Part shown: one piece after another, positions 8,026-16,703 of the stretch
Layout: every line of letters begins with the position of its first letter
Position numbering within the stretch: position 1 is the first letter of the stretch
Source: JACPLA01 sp964602055
Lineage (GTDB): Bacteria > Bacteroidota > Ignavibacteria > UBA10030
DNA length: 59,625 nucleotides
Assembly (NCBI GenBank): GCA_964602055.1
Contig: CAZRPU010000009.1
Coordinates: forward strand, 1-59,625
Direction of reading: 5' to 3'
Program-made: the position numbers and the translations under genes
The notes under the pieces: generated by a model
Databases searched by the model: none
What the model saw: only the letters and a program-made list of their open reading frames with translations
Told to the model about the DNA's origin: nothing

Positions 8026-8571
8026 ATGGCACGATGGAATATCGACCCTACGCATTCCGAGATCAACTTTCAAGTGAAGCATCTTGTCGTAGCAACCGTC
8101 ACGGGGCATTTCAAGAAATTCGAAGCAGCGATTGAAACGGCGAAAGACGATTTCAGCGACGCGAAAATCACCTTCGAGGCCGATGTCAACAGCATCGATA
8201 CCAAGAACGCTCAACGCGACGGTCATTTGAAATCGCCCGATTTCTTTGACGCGGCCAAGCATCCGACAATAGCTTTTGTCTCAACCTCGGTCAAGAAGGT
8301 TTCCGACTACGAGCTGCAGGTCACCGGAGATTTGACTATGAGGGGAATTACGAAGCAGGCCACGCTCGACGTTATCTACAACGGAACGGTCGCAGGCTTC
8401 GGCGGCAATCATGTTGCAGGATTTGAAGTCAGGGGAAAGCTGAACCGATTTGACTTCGGCCTTCAGTGGAATGCCCTCACCGAAACAGGCGGCGTTGTTG
8501 TGAGCAATGAAGTGAAGCTGGAAATTCTCGCAGAATTCAACAAGGTCGAGGAAGCTGCAAAGGCAGCCTAA
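8026..8571 (+). CDS. YceI family lipid-binding-like protein
   Basis: A 181-residue protein with the YceI lipocalin-like beta-barrel: 'WNIDPTHSEINFQVKHLVVATVTGHF' at the N-terminus, 'RDGHLKSPDFFDAAKHPTIAF' in the middle and 'LTMRGITKQATLDV' after it. The fold binds isoprenoid-like lipids in characterised members. No signal peptide is visible, so unlike E. coli YceI it is probably cytoplasmic. ATG 8026 has AAAGGA upstream and starts exactly at the family's first strand. It sits directly downstream of the Crp/Fnr gene with an inverted repeat between, so it is a likely target. A terminator hairpin follows. Confidence 0.9.
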   Translation: MARWNIDPTHSEINFQVKHLVVATVTGHFKKFEAAIETAKDDFSDAKITFEADVNSIDTKNAQRDGHLKSPDFFDAAKHPTIAFVSTSVKKVSDYELQVTGDLTMRGITKQATLDVIYNGTVAGFGGNHVAGFEVRGKLNRFDFGLQWNALTETGGVVVSNEVKLEILAEFNKVEEAAKAA

Positions 8572-8597
8572 CCCATCTCTTGTTCTAGCACGCTTCC

Positions 8598-8634
8598 ACA
8601 GCCCGGGCAGAGTCGTTGTCCGGGCTGTCTGTTT
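8598..8634 (+). terminator. Rho-independent terminator after yceI
   Basis: Stem ACAGCCCGGGCA (8598-8609) pairs with TGTCCGGGCTGT (8617-8628) with one G-U pair, a 7-base loop, then CTGTTTT. The T-run is short. Confidence 0.65.
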
Positions 8635-8691
8635 TACTCCACGGCCCCGCATCTGCCTCTCATTCCGATAACGGTTCCTCGAGTCCATCTC

Positions 8692-8720
8692 TTGCATCCG
8701 ATGCTCTCCTCCACTACCTT
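8692..8720 (+). promoter_or_regulatory. Candidate promoter of membrane protein/racemase unit
   Basis: TTGCAT (8692-8697), a 17-base spacer and TACCTT (8715-8720). It has the same -35 as six other units here. It lies well upstream of the chosen start, leaving a long leader. Confidence 0.45.
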
Positions 8721-8884
8721 TTTCAGTATCATTGTGCAGCATGAAGCTGTGAATTGGTCAAGTCGCGATTGTTCTTCTCATCGGATTATTTCACATCCTT
8801 CCCACGGATGGTTACCCTGACCATAAAGTGCGCGATGCGAAGAAAACCCATGTTGAGATTTCATCATTTCGTACGAGCCGGCTC

Positions 8885-9763
8885 ATGACCATGAAGCATC
8901 TTTCGTCTCTTCGTTTCCTTGTATTCTGCATTGCGGCCGGTTCGGCTGCCGCGACGCTTTCCGGAATACTCTCCCACGAGGGACCCGGACCCTGGAGCCA
9001 TGAGACCGTGAGAGGAGAGAGCGTCACGCTGTATGGGCAAGGCCTGTACCAGCATATGTCTGCCGAGGTCGCCATCCAGGGAATCGCACAGGACTACGTG
9101 ACCCTCTGTATCGGCATCCCGGTGCTTCTTGCCGCCATGTTTTTCGCAGACCGCTCGCGGAGGGCCCGTTTCGTCCTTGCCGGAACGCTTGGATATTTTC
9201 TGGTCACGTATCTGTTCTACCTCACGATGGGCATGTTCAATTATTTGTTTCTCCTGTATGCCTTTCTCCTGGGAACATCCTTCTTTGCCTTCACGCTCAC
9301 TTTGATGTCCTTCAGCCTGAATACCCTGCCCTCCGCCTTCACCGAAAAGGCGCCGGTCCGGTCCGCCGGGGGATTTCTCCTGTTCAATGCATTCTCCATT
9401 GCGCTCCTCTGGCTCGGCGTCGTGATTCCGCCTCTTCTCCAGGGCGCAGTGTATCCCAAGCAGGTTGAGCATTATACCACGCTCATCGTTCAGGGCATGG
9501 ACCTCGGACTTCTCCTGCCGCTTTCCGCTCTCTCGGGAGTGCTTCTGATGAGAAAGACGCCCTGGGGTTTCTTACTCGGCCCGGTGTATTGCATCTTCCT
9601 TTCCATTCTGATGGCCGCGCTCACGGCCAAAATCGCCGCCATGGGCATGGCAGGATATGATGTTGTTCCGGTTATTTTCGTTATTCCCGCCTTCAACATT
9701 CTTGCACTGGTCTTCTCGCTGTTGCTGCTGCGAAGCTGTGACGCACGTGGGGGACGGGCATGA
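8885..9763 (+). CDS. Polytopic membrane protein of unknown function
   Basis: I do not recognise the family. The protein has about 292 residues and seven or eight hydrophobic segments. The first spans residues 6-25; an extracytoplasmic loop of about 50 residues follows ('ILSHEGPGPWSHETVRGESV'); the rest alternate through 'LAGTLGYFLVTYLFYLTMGM' to 'VIPAFNILALVFSLLLL'. No charged catalytic motif stands out. The start may be 8885 or 8891 (MKHLSSLRF...), or 8828 with a longer polar N-terminus. Its end overlaps the racemase start by four bases (ATGA at 9760-9763), so the two are translated together. A transporter or regulator linked to amino-acid metabolism is conceivable but unsupported. Confidence 0.65.
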   Translation: MTMKHLSSLRFLVFCIAAGSAAATLSGILSHEGPGPWSHETVRGESVTLYGQGLYQHMSAEVAIQGIAQDYVTLCIGIPVLLAAMFFADRSRRARFVLAGTLGYFLVTYLFYLTMGMFNYLFLLYAFLLGTSFFAFTLTLMSFSLNTLPSAFTEKAPVRSAGGFLLFNAFSIALLWLGVVIPPLLQGAVYPKQVEHYTTLIVQGMDLGLLLPLSALSGVLLMRKTPWGFLLGPVYCIFLSILMAALTAKIAAMGMAGYDVVPVIFVIPAFNILALVFSLLLLRSCDARGGRA

Positions 9764-10455
9764 AGACCATTGGACTGATCGGCGGCATGAGTTGGGAATC
9801 TTCCATTGAATACTATCGTCTGATCAATGAAGAAACCCGGCGGATACTCGGAAAAAGCAATTCCTCTCAGTGCGTCATGTATTCGGTGAATTTTCAGCGC
9901 GTCGAGGAACTGATGGTGAAGGGGGAGTGGAAAAAACTCGAAAATGAGATGAAGAGGATAGCGTTGCTCCTTGAGGGCGCCGGATGCGATGTCATTCTTC
10001 TTTGCACCAATACGATGCACAAATTCGCGGAAGTGCTCGAATCGATGCTGAAAGCACGATTCCTCCATATTGCCGACGTCGTCGGTGCGGAAATGGTAAG
10101 GCAGAACATCAGAACTGCAGGCCTTCTTGGAACAAGATTCACCATGAAGGAGGAGTTCTACAAGAGCCGCATCCAGGAAAAGTTCGGCGTCAAGGTCGTC
10201 ATCCCTCGGGAATCGGACATCGAAATCGTCCACCGAGTGATTTTTGAGGAACTGGTGCGGGGCATTATCAGAGAGGAATCGAGGTCCGAGTACGTCCGCA
10301 TCATGGATGCATTGAGCGAAGCCGGTTGCGAAGGAATCATCATGGGATGCACGGAGATCGGTCTTTTGATTAAGGAATACAGAAAGCCGTTGTTTGATAC
10401 GACGAGCCTGCACGCGCTGGCCGCGGTGAAGATGAGCCTGGCTCCGGCCTCCTGA
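9760..10455 (+). CDS. Aspartate/glutamate racemase family protein
   Basis: A 231-residue cytosolic PLP-independent amino-acid racemase. The two catalytic cysteines are present: C82 in 'LLCTNTMHK' and C197 in 'MGCTEIGLL'. The N-terminal 'TIGLIGGMSWESSIEYYRLIN' is typical of the YgeA/aspartate racemase branch rather than MurI. Members interconvert D and L forms of acidic or other amino acids; the exact substrate cannot be assigned. It is translationally coupled to the membrane protein upstream and followed after 17 bases by the LuxR-HTH gene, so it lies inside a small operon. Confidence 0.88.
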   Translation: MKTIGLIGGMSWESSIEYYRLINEETRRILGKSNSSQCVMYSVNFQRVEELMVKGEWKKLENEMKRIALLLEGAGCDVILLCTNTMHKFAEVLESMLKARFLHIADVVGAEMVRQNIRTAGLLGTRFTMKEEFYKSRIQEKFGVKVVIPRESDIEIVHRVIFEELVRGIIREESRSEYVRIMDALSEAGCEGIIMGCTEIGLLIKEYRKPLFDTTSLHALAAVKMSLAPAS

Positions 10456-10472
10456 AGGGGATAACCAACCGA

Positions 10473-10895
10473 ATGAAAAAGACGATCCTTCTTTACAGCC
10501 TGGCAATGGCTGCATCGATCTCGCTGCTCAAGTTCATCGAGTACCGATTCCTCGTTCGCGAGATCCCATCGGAAATCTATGTCGGCATCGTAGCGCTTTT
10601 CTTTACGGTCCTCGGCATCTGGGCGGGATTGAGGCTTACCCGCAAAGAGGTCGTTCTCCTTGATCCGAATTTCACGATCAATGAAGCGGAACTGCAGCGG
10701 CTCGGCATCAGTAAACGGGAATACGAAGTTCTTGAAATGATTGCCAGGGGGTTATCAAACCATGAAATCGCCGATCAGCTGTTCATCTCCCTCAGTACCG
10801 TAAAGACCCACTCCTCAAACATTTTTCAGAAACTTGGCGTACAACGAAGAACCCAGGCAATCCGTCGAGCAAAGGAACTCCGTCTTTTACCGTGA
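10473..10895 (+). CDS. Membrane-anchored LuxR-type HTH regulator
   Basis: A 140-residue protein with two predicted N-terminal membrane segments (about 4-24 and 34-54) followed by a LuxR/GerE helix-turn-helix (76-136). The HTH reads 'LGISKREYEVLEMIARGLSNHEIADQLFISLSTVKTHSSNIFQKLGVQ', with the conserved E-L/I-A spacing and 'STVKTH' recognition helix. There is no receiver domain, so it is not a phosphorylation-controlled response regulator; membrane anchoring would hold the DNA-binding domain at the inner face. Such LuxR-HTH proteins occur next to DUF4199 proteins in Bacteroidota, as here. RBS-like GAAGGGGAT precedes the ATG. Confidence 0.85.
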   Translation: MKKTILLYSLAMAASISLLKFIEYRFLVREIPSEIYVGIVALFFTVLGIWAGLRLTRKEVVLLDPNFTINEAELQRLGISKREYEVLEMIARGLSNHEIADQLFISLSTVKTHSSNIFQKLGVQRRTQAIRRAKELRLLP

Positions 10896-10902
10896 CAACA
10901 GC

Positions 10903-10920
10903 ATCCTCCGTGAGGAGGAT
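10903..10920 (+). repeat. GNRA-tetraloop hairpin between luxR-type gene and DUF4199 gene
   Basis: ATCCTCC and GGAGGAT form a perfect 7-bp stem around GTGA, a GNRA tetraloop. It begins 8 bases after the stop codon. No T-run follows, so it is not a standard terminator. It could stabilise or delimit the upstream mRNA. Confidence 0.5.
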
Positions 10921-11006
10921 AAACGTCCTGGTTCAGAAAATCATACTTTCGGCCGATGCGCAAGCACCGGTTTCGTGCGTATCTTGATTGCAAAAAAGGA
11001 GGAACC

Positions 11007-11552
11007 ATGCGTCGCATCGTCATCACGTTCGGCTTGATTGCCGGCGCCATCGTCGTTCTGCTCGGCGGTCTCAATATTACACTTTTGAAATCCGGTACTG
11101 TCGATTTTGACAATTCAGAGACTGTCGGCTACACCAGCATGATCATTGCCCTTTCCATGGTCTTTTTCGGAATAAAATCCTTTCGCGACAAAGAACAGCG
11201 AGGAGCCATCAAATTCGGCAAAGGCGTGCAGGTAGGTCTGCTGATCATATTGATTGCCTCTTCTCTGTATGTTGCCGCCTGGGAGGTGTATTATCAGACC
11301 AACGAGGAAATCAGGAATTCTTTTATGGACCGGTACACCGAACATACGCTGAACAAGATGAAGGAGAAGGGCTCATCCGATGCTGAAATTGAGGAAACGC
11401 GGACAACGATGAAAGGCCTGAGCGAAAGCTATAAGAACCCCTTCTTTCGCATTGCCCTGACGTATGCAGAGATTGTGCCGGTAGGTATTCTTGTTACCCT
11501 GATCAGCGCGGGGATACTCCGGAAGAAAGAGATTTTGCCCCCGACAGGATAA
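11007..11552 (+). CDS. DUF4199 domain membrane protein
   Basis: A 181-residue protein with four membrane segments and the DUF4199 pattern: 'ITFGLIAGAIVVLLGGL', 'ETVGYTSMIIALSMVFFGIKSFRD', 'IKFGKGVQVGLLIILIASSLYVAAWEVYY', a polar helical loop (residues 100-145), then 'YAEIVPVGILVTLISAGIL'. The function of the family is unknown; it is common in Bacteroidota. A strong Shine-Dalgarno (AAAGGAGG) six bases before ATG 11007 fixes the start and shows that SD-led initiation is used here. The partner is probably the LuxR-HTH protein upstream, as in related genomes; this is inference from known gene pairing. Confidence 0.88.
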   Translation: MRRIVITFGLIAGAIVVLLGGLNITLLKSGTVDFDNSETVGYTSMIIALSMVFFGIKSFRDKEQRGAIKFGKGVQVGLLIILIASSLYVAAWEVYYQTNEEIRNSFMDRYTEHTLNKMKEKGSSDAEIEETRTTMKGLSESYKNPFFRIALTYAEIVPVGILVTLISAGILRKKEILPPTG

Positions 11553-11620
11553 TTTTCGCTGAGGGCTCCGGGAACCACAAGCACATTCTCCACCATGCCG
11601 ACCAAGGCTCGGACGCCCAA

Positions 11621-13567
11621 TCAGTCCTCAACCACCACTTCCCAAACAGAAATTGGTTCTTCGAGCCCTTTGACCCTGATGGGCTCCAGCTGCCGCGTTG
11701 GAACATGATCCTTGACCTGTTCATAGGTCCTTTGCGAGATCATGATTCCCTCCACGGGGGCGCTTGATTCAAGACGCTGGGCCAGGTTCACGTCGGATCC
11801 GAGCACCGTATACGACAATCGCCGCTTCGATCCCATGTTTCCCACGACCACCGAGCCGGTATTGATCCCGATGCGGATCTTGAGGGGGAACTTCCCTTCT
11901 GCTTCCCATTTGCTCTTCAGCTCCCGCGTTTTCTTCTGCATTTCAATTCCCGCCTTCACACACCGCAGGGCGTGGTCGGCCTGGGGCTCGGGATCGCCGA
12001 AAAATACCATCAACCCGTCCCCGATGAACTTATCAACCGTTCCCTGATACTTGAAAACGATATCCACCATTGCACCAAAGTATTCGTTCAGGAGTTTTTG
12101 TATTTCATCCGGGGAAAGTGTCGAGGAGTGCGTCGTAAAGCTTTTGATATCGCTGAACATGATGGTCAGCTCTTTTTTCTGTCCGCCTGCCGTTATGAGG
12201 TCGGGGTTCGCCATGATCCGTTTGACCACTGAAGGCGGGAAGTAGGCCTCAAAGGAACGGCGCAGTGCCTCCTTATTCTTTTCTTCCGTGAAATAGCGGA
12301 ACGCGACAATCGAGAACATCGAAAACACGATGATGAGCACGGGCCGGAGAATGTTCACAATCACCCCCGAGAAGAGAAACAGTCCCGATGCAACGGCAAA
12401 GTAACCAACGAGAAGAAGCACGGTAATCAGCGCGAGGGAGCGGGATGAAACGCGGAGGGCGAGGGCATAGAGGACTATCAGCACAAGCACTTCGATGGCG
12501 ACCATCGGAAGGCCTGTCACCTCCCGCAGAAATTGCTCCGAAACGATGCTCGAAATGACGTTGGCATGAAGGCCGCTGAGAGGGAAGTTGTTATCGGTTG
12601 GAACCGGGCCGACGTCTGCCGAGCCTGTGGCCACTTCTGAGACGACGGCGATCTTTCCCCCGAGCTCCTCACCGTACAATTCCATTTCGTCCCGGTCGTC
12701 GGATGCCCGAAGGATCGCGGCAAAATCATAATGGAGCATTCTCGGCCAGGCTCCCACCCAGCTTATGAAGATGTTGCATTGCTCATCGACCGGAATAGCA
12801 ATGTCATGCGGTTTTCCTCCCGGGCGTGCTGCTCCTGCGAGCACGATTTCCTTGCCGGGGACGACAGAGATCCTGTCGGGAGTCACGCCAAGAAAATCGC
12901 ATGCAACGCGGAAAGCCAGGCTGGGATAATACGATTGTCCATACCGGACAAGGAGCGGTGCACGTCGAAAGACTCCGTCCTGGTCGAACCGAAGGCTCAG
13001 ATACCCCAATCCTCGTGAGACCTCTGCGACTTCTGCCATTGTTGCCGTTGCCCTGCTGGCCCAGTACATATGATCCGGATTGCCTTCCATCTTCACAGCC
13101 CAGGATGTCTGGTGGAGATACTCCCTGTCGAGCGGACGTGTTGAAGTCGTTGGAGGGGGTTCCTCGAGGCTCAAATTGAACTTCAGGCCGAAGTACGCGT
13201 TCCGCGCGGACGCGGTTGCTTCGATGAGAGCATTATCCTCGGCGGGGTCTTCGCTGACACGCTTGGGGAAAATATAATCCCACACCTGTGCCGCAACCTG
13301 CATCTCTCCGAGATTCCGGGTTACCTGGGCATAGTGTGCACGGGAAAAATAGAAATTTTCGAGACTTTCGATTGTCCGGTCGGAGAGGTCAATATGCACA
13401 ACCGTTGAATCGTAACGGGGCTTAAAGGCATCGGATTCCGAGCGAAAAACGAAGAGCCTGTCGACAATTTGGGCGTTCCATGGTTGGAAAACTGCGGGAA
13501 ACACTACGAAGAGGAAATGGACAAAGAGAAACGAGGCCACGGCAAGGAGCGCCGTGGCCCGTTTCAT
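11621..13567 (-). CDS. CHASE2-domain adenylate cyclase, membrane receptor
   Basis: A 648-residue receptor-type class III cyclase. A signal anchor (5-27) is followed by an extracytoplasmic CHASE2 sensor (about 30-345), three membrane helices (355-425) and a catalytic domain (465-645). The metal-binding Asp residues are D473 ('FSDIKSF') and D517 ('IGDGLM'). The base-selecting pair is K513 with T587, a combination seen in bacterial adenylate cyclases. Transition-state N594 and R598 lie in 'DVNLAQRLE'. All catalytic residues are present, so it should make cAMP in response to an envelope signal. The chosen ATG lies seven bases after the DUF4384 stop, and the first helix begins at once. It is last in a caspase-DUF4384-cyclase operon. 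Confidence 0.88.
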   Translation of the reverse strand: MKRATALLAVASFLFVHFLFVVFPAVFQPWNAQIVDRLFVFRSESDAFKPRYDSTVVHIDLSDRTIESLENFYFSRAHYAQVTRNLGEMQVAAQVWDYIFPKRVSEDPAEDNALIEATASARNAYFGLKFNLSLEEPPPTTSTRPLDREYLHQTSWAVKMEGNPDHMYWASRATATMAEVAEVSRGLGYLSLRFDQDGVFRRAPLLVRYGQSYYPSLAFRVACDFLGVTPDRISVVPGKEIVLAGAARPGGKPHDIAIPVDEQCNIFISWVGAWPRMLHYDFAAILRASDDRDEMELYGEELGGKIAVVSEVATGSADVGPVPTDNNFPLSGLHANVISSIVSEQFLREVTGLPMVAIEVLVLIVLYALALRVSSRSLALITVLLLVGYFAVASGLFLFSGVIVNILRPVLIIVFSMFSIVAFRYFTEEKNKEALRRSFEAYFPPSVVKRIMANPDLITAGGQKKELTIMFSDIKSFTTHSSTLSPDEIQKLLNEYFGAMVDIVFKYQGTVDKFIGDGLMVFFGDPEPQADHALRCVKAGIEMQKKTRELKSKWEAEGKFPLKIRIGINTGSVVVGNMGSKRRLSYTVLGSDVNLAQRLESSAPVEGIMISQRTYEQVKDHVPTRQLEPIRVKGLEEPISVWEVVVED

Positions 13568-13574
13568 GCGGCTC

Positions 13575-14264
13575 TTACTGGTGGTCAATGGTGAAGGTCT
13601 TGCTGTAGAAATTGTTCGCTTTGATCTCCGTGACGATGGTAGCGACATCGGGCCGCTTTGCCTCTTCTGCCTGCTCAACGCCCCGGATATTCCCCCCGAT
13701 CGTCACCGGCCGCTCGGCAAGTGTCGTAAACGTTCGGAACTTTCGCTTGACGTTTCTGATTTCAGCGAGAATCCCGTCGGCCATGGCTGGTTTGTCCTCT
13801 TTCTTCGCCGAGTGATAGTTACCGATCAATGCCTCCAGCTCGACAAGCCGTTCCGAAGAACCCAGGAGATAAAACGATTCTTTTCCCGTTACTTTATCCA
13901 GCTCAAACCATCCCCTCCCTTTTGGAACGTAATAGTTCCTTCCCGTTTTATAGTCGCCCGAAAATTGCCGGACGTCTTCGGGGAACAAGAGAGCAATGTC
14001 GCCCTTGGAGCTGTGGTGGATGAGATAGACATAGCATTCTTTTTTGAGTTCGATCACCATCTTTACCTCGTCCCCAGATTTCAGAACAGTGTCTTTGGTG
14101 ATCGAAACAAACTTCTTTTCCTTTCCTACGAGGGCTCCGAAGCCCCAGGAAAAGGAGACATTGTCCTCAACCGTCTGGGCCTGGGCGATGAGCACGGTGT
14201 TCGTTGGAATCCCCAGTCCTGAGACCATCAGGACCACGGCGACGATTCCGCGGAGATATTTCAT
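13575..14264 (-). CDS. Exported DUF4384 domain protein
   Basis: A 229-residue protein with a signal peptide (MKYLRGIVAVVLMVSGLGIP..., cleavage near residue 29). The mature part matches the DUF4384 style: 'LKSGDEVKMVIELKKECYVYLIHHSSKGDIALLFP' followed by 'YVPKGRGWFELDKVTGKESFYLLGS'. The function of DUF4384 is unknown; it often accompanies caspase-like peptidases, either fused or adjacent. ATG 14264 has AGGAG upstream. An alternative ATG at 14285 overlaps the caspase stop (ATGA) and would add seven residues before the signal peptide. Either start gives tight coupling to the caspase gene. The residues after 120 are helical and charged. Confidence 0.82.
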   Translation of the reverse strand: MKYLRGIVAVVLMVSGLGIPTNTVLIAQAQTVEDNVSFSWGFGALVGKEKKFVSITKDTVLKSGDEVKMVIELKKECYVYLIHHSSKGDIALLFPEDVRQFSGDYKTGRNYYVPKGRGWFELDKVTGKESFYLLGSSERLVELEALIGNYHSAKKEDKPAMADGILAEIRNVKRKFRTFTTLAERPVTIGGNIRGVEQAEEAKRPDVATIVTEIKANNFYSKTFTIDHQ

Positions 14265-14281
14265 AGAAGACTCCTGTTCGT

Positions 14282-16669
14282 TCATTTGTTGATGACTGCC
14301 ATCGGTAGTTCTTTGTCGTAGGTTGTCTGACTCCGCGTGGGGTTTTGCGCTCCACGTGTCTTTCGTTTCACCTGCTCTTCTACGTAGCCCATGAGCTCGT
14401 TCACCGTAACGACCAGGTCGTTGTTGGCATCGGCCGCCCCTTTGAGGCCCTCGAGTATGTAGTAGGTGAAGACACCATGGGCCAGTTCGGGAAATTCCTG
14501 CGAAACCTCTCCCGCCGCGCTGGCGGTAAAGACCACCATGCCGTCCTTCGCACGCGCAAGTTCTGCGAGATACTGATTAATAGGGTTCGAACTGGTGACG
14601 TCGAGGCCGCGCGTTGCAACATCTGCGCTGATTCCTCCGCTATGACACGCATCGGAAAGGACCACAACTTTCTTGGCAGCGATTTGCCGCGTGATCACCG
14701 TCTGAATATCCCACATGGGAAACGCCGTTGTGCCGAGCCGTGAAGGATCAGCATCGTAGGTCAGCAGGTACAGATTCTGCGGACGGGTCGGATCAGGCGC
14801 TCCGTGGCCGGCAAAATAGATCACCACAAGATCCTTGTCGATCGCCTGTTGCAGAAAATCGATCATGGCATCTCTGAGATTCGACAGTGTCGCGTCCTTA
14901 TTGACAAGAATCCGCATGTGATCCCTGTCGAAGCTTCCCCCTTCGGGGGTCTGAAGAAACGATGCGAGTGCCTCCGCATCCTTGTCGGCGTACTTCAACG
15001 CCGGAATGCCCTTGTTCGCATACTCGGAGACTCCCACGATGACCGCCCACCGCTGCGGGCCGGTCGATTCTTTCCGGGCGCCGGGCGTCGTGCGGGGTGC
15101 CTCGGCAACCGTCGCCGAGAATTTCCGGTTGACTCCTATCAGTTTCGTGAACCGCTCCCCTTTTTTGCTCACCACGTTCACCGCAATCTGGTTGTAGCCG
15201 ACAATGAGGGGCACTTCTTCCCGGACCACTTCGCCCGGACGTATTTTCAGTACGCCGCGGCTGTGCACAAGTTCAATGGTATTTGCGGAGATCGTGTACG
15301 CTGCAACATCGAACCAGGGCTTGAACTGGACGTCTACCGCGACTCCTTCGGTTTCGGTATTTTCCGTCGGAGCCACGATCTCCATTGCCTCGGCATTCGA
15401 CAGGCGCTGGATGTAGAGGGGTTGAATCGCTTCATTTCCGCTTGCATCAACGGCCCGGACATCAACTTTGTTCAGCCCAATAACCGGCAGCGCGACAGTC
15501 GCCCGGAATTCTTTTCCTTTGAGACCTGCGTCCGCCGCTGTCGAATTCTCGACTTTCGGATTCGTCACGGTTGCTTTTTGATTTTCCACCAGAACTTCTT
15601 TGATATCACTTTCATCGTAGACAAGCCCGAAAACATCATAGCTCGTCGCATACACTCTCGACGGTGCGTCCTGGGCATACCGTGCGGGTTGGAGAATGGT
15701 CAGAGCGGGAGCAGTCGTATCGGGCGGACGTTCGAGAACGCGCCATTGGGCCACCGCCCCCTTTGAATCGGACGTCACCATCTCCTGCTGGGAGGTAAAC
15801 GAAGCAAATGTCATCACAGCACCAGGCTCCCGGACCGTCTTCACGATGGCCAGGGATCCAACTTCGGATACCATGAGTGTGCTGTCTTCGGACGTTGTCG
15901 CAATCCATCGTCCTCCTGGTTCGAAGGAAGCACTTGTGACGGCCCGCCGGTGGGGCTGGGACTCTCCCTTGAGCTTCCAGGTTCCTGTTTCCCACAGGGT
16001 AACCGTCCCAGTGATGCCGCCAGCTGCAAGGAGCTTCCCGTCTGAACTGAATTCGAGGACAGAGGCCGGTTCCTTGAGCATGACGATGAGATTGGACTGT
16101 TTGAGAGAAGAGTCAAGGAGCATCAGACGTCCCGACGCAAGAGATGCTGCGCCTGTCTTTCCGGCTGCATACCAGGTGAAGCTCGTGATACGGTCCTGAC
16201 CTGTTTCGGTCGAGAGAAGTTCATTGCCCGTCTGACCGTCAACCACCGCTATGACATTGTCTGTCCCCGCAATGATCAGCCGGCCGGAATGATCAATCGC
16301 AAAATCAAGAATTCCCGCCTGATGGCCCGTGATCGATGAGACCATGGCCGCCTTGAGGGGATTCCAATAGTTCACCTGACCGTCAGCCCTTCCGGTGACG
16401 AGGAGTTGGTTGGCTGACCAGCGAAGCGATGCCAGCGCGTTGGGAAGCATGGGATAGGTAAACCGCTCCTTCAGCGACCCCAGGTCGATGATCTTGAGCC
16501 CTTTTTCAGACGATGTTACCGCCAACAGGGACCCCGACCGCGACGCGCGAACAATGGAAGAACTGAACAACCCGACAGAATTCAATTTCTGAACGTAGAT
16601 TTCCTGCTGCTGCGAAACAGCGAGGGAGAGCATGCCGGGAAGAAGTATGAGAGCGAGAATTCGTTTCAT
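14282..16669 (-). CDS. Secreted WD40-caspase (peptidase C14-like) protein
   Basis: A 795-residue exported protein. A signal peptide (1-19) is followed by a WD40 beta-propeller (about 25-340; repeats such as 'LEFSSDGKLLAAGGITGTVTLWETG' and 'ASFEPGGRWIATTSEDSTLMVSE'), an Ig-like linker (about 345-530; 'PVIGLNKVDVRAVDASGNE') and a caspase fold (540-795). The caspase dyad is complete: H622 in 'YFAGHGA' and C675 in 'SDACHSGG'. The fold opens 'RWAVIVGVSEYANKGIPALKYADKDAEAL'. GGAGG lies before ATG 16669. The substrate is unknown; with a signal peptide, it would act outside the cytoplasm. It heads the operon with the DUF4384 protein and the CHASE2 cyclase. Confidence 0.9.
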   Translation of the reverse strand: MKRILALILLPGMLSLAVSQQQEIYVQKLNSVGLFSSSIVRASRSGSLLAVTSSEKGLKIIDLGSLKERFTYPMLPNALASLRWSANQLLVTGRADGQVNYWNPLKAAMVSSITGHQAGILDFAIDHSGRLIIAGTDNVIAVVDGQTGNELLSTETGQDRITSFTWYAAGKTGAASLASGRLMLLDSSLKQSNLIVMLKEPASVLEFSSDGKLLAAGGITGTVTLWETGTWKLKGESQPHRRAVTSASFEPGGRWIATTSEDSTLMVSEVGSLAIVKTVREPGAVMTFASFTSQQEMVTSDSKGAVAQWRVLERPPDTTAPALTILQPARYAQDAPSRVYATSYDVFGLVYDESDIKEVLVENQKATVTNPKVENSTAADAGLKGKEFRATVALPVIGLNKVDVRAVDASGNEAIQPLYIQRLSNAEAMEIVAPTENTETEGVAVDVQFKPWFDVAAYTISANTIELVHSRGVLKIRPGEVVREEVPLIVGYNQIAVNVVSKKGERFTKLIGVNRKFSATVAEAPRTTPGARKESTGPQRWAVIVGVSEYANKGIPALKYADKDAEALASFLQTPEGGSFDRDHMRILVNKDATLSNLRDAMIDFLQQAIDKDLVVIYFAGHGAPDPTRPQNLYLLTYDADPSRLGTTAFPMWDIQTVITRQIAAKKVVVLSDACHSGGISADVATRGLDVTSSNPINQYLAELARAKDGMVVFTASAAGEVSQEFPELAHGVFTYYILEGLKGAADANNDLVVTVNELMGYVEEQVKRKTRGAQNPTRSQTTYDKELPMAVINK

Positions 16670-16703
16670 GGAACCTCCAGAAGACACAGCAACATCGAAC
16701 ATT

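Larger units (their letters stand above)
8572..8884. other. 313-base intergenic region: terminator plus promoter
   Basis: It holds the yceI terminator (8598-8634) and a promoter (8692-8720) for the following gene. The 160 bases between that promoter and the start codon at 8885 show no gene, no RNA family I recognise and no strong hairpin. A second, closer promoter or a start upstream (in-frame ATG at 8828) is possible. Confidence 0.5.

Noticed and set aside
10903..10920. Hairpin after the LuxR-type gene as a Rho-independent terminator
   Set aside because: No T-run follows the stem on either strand (AAACGTCC on the plus side).
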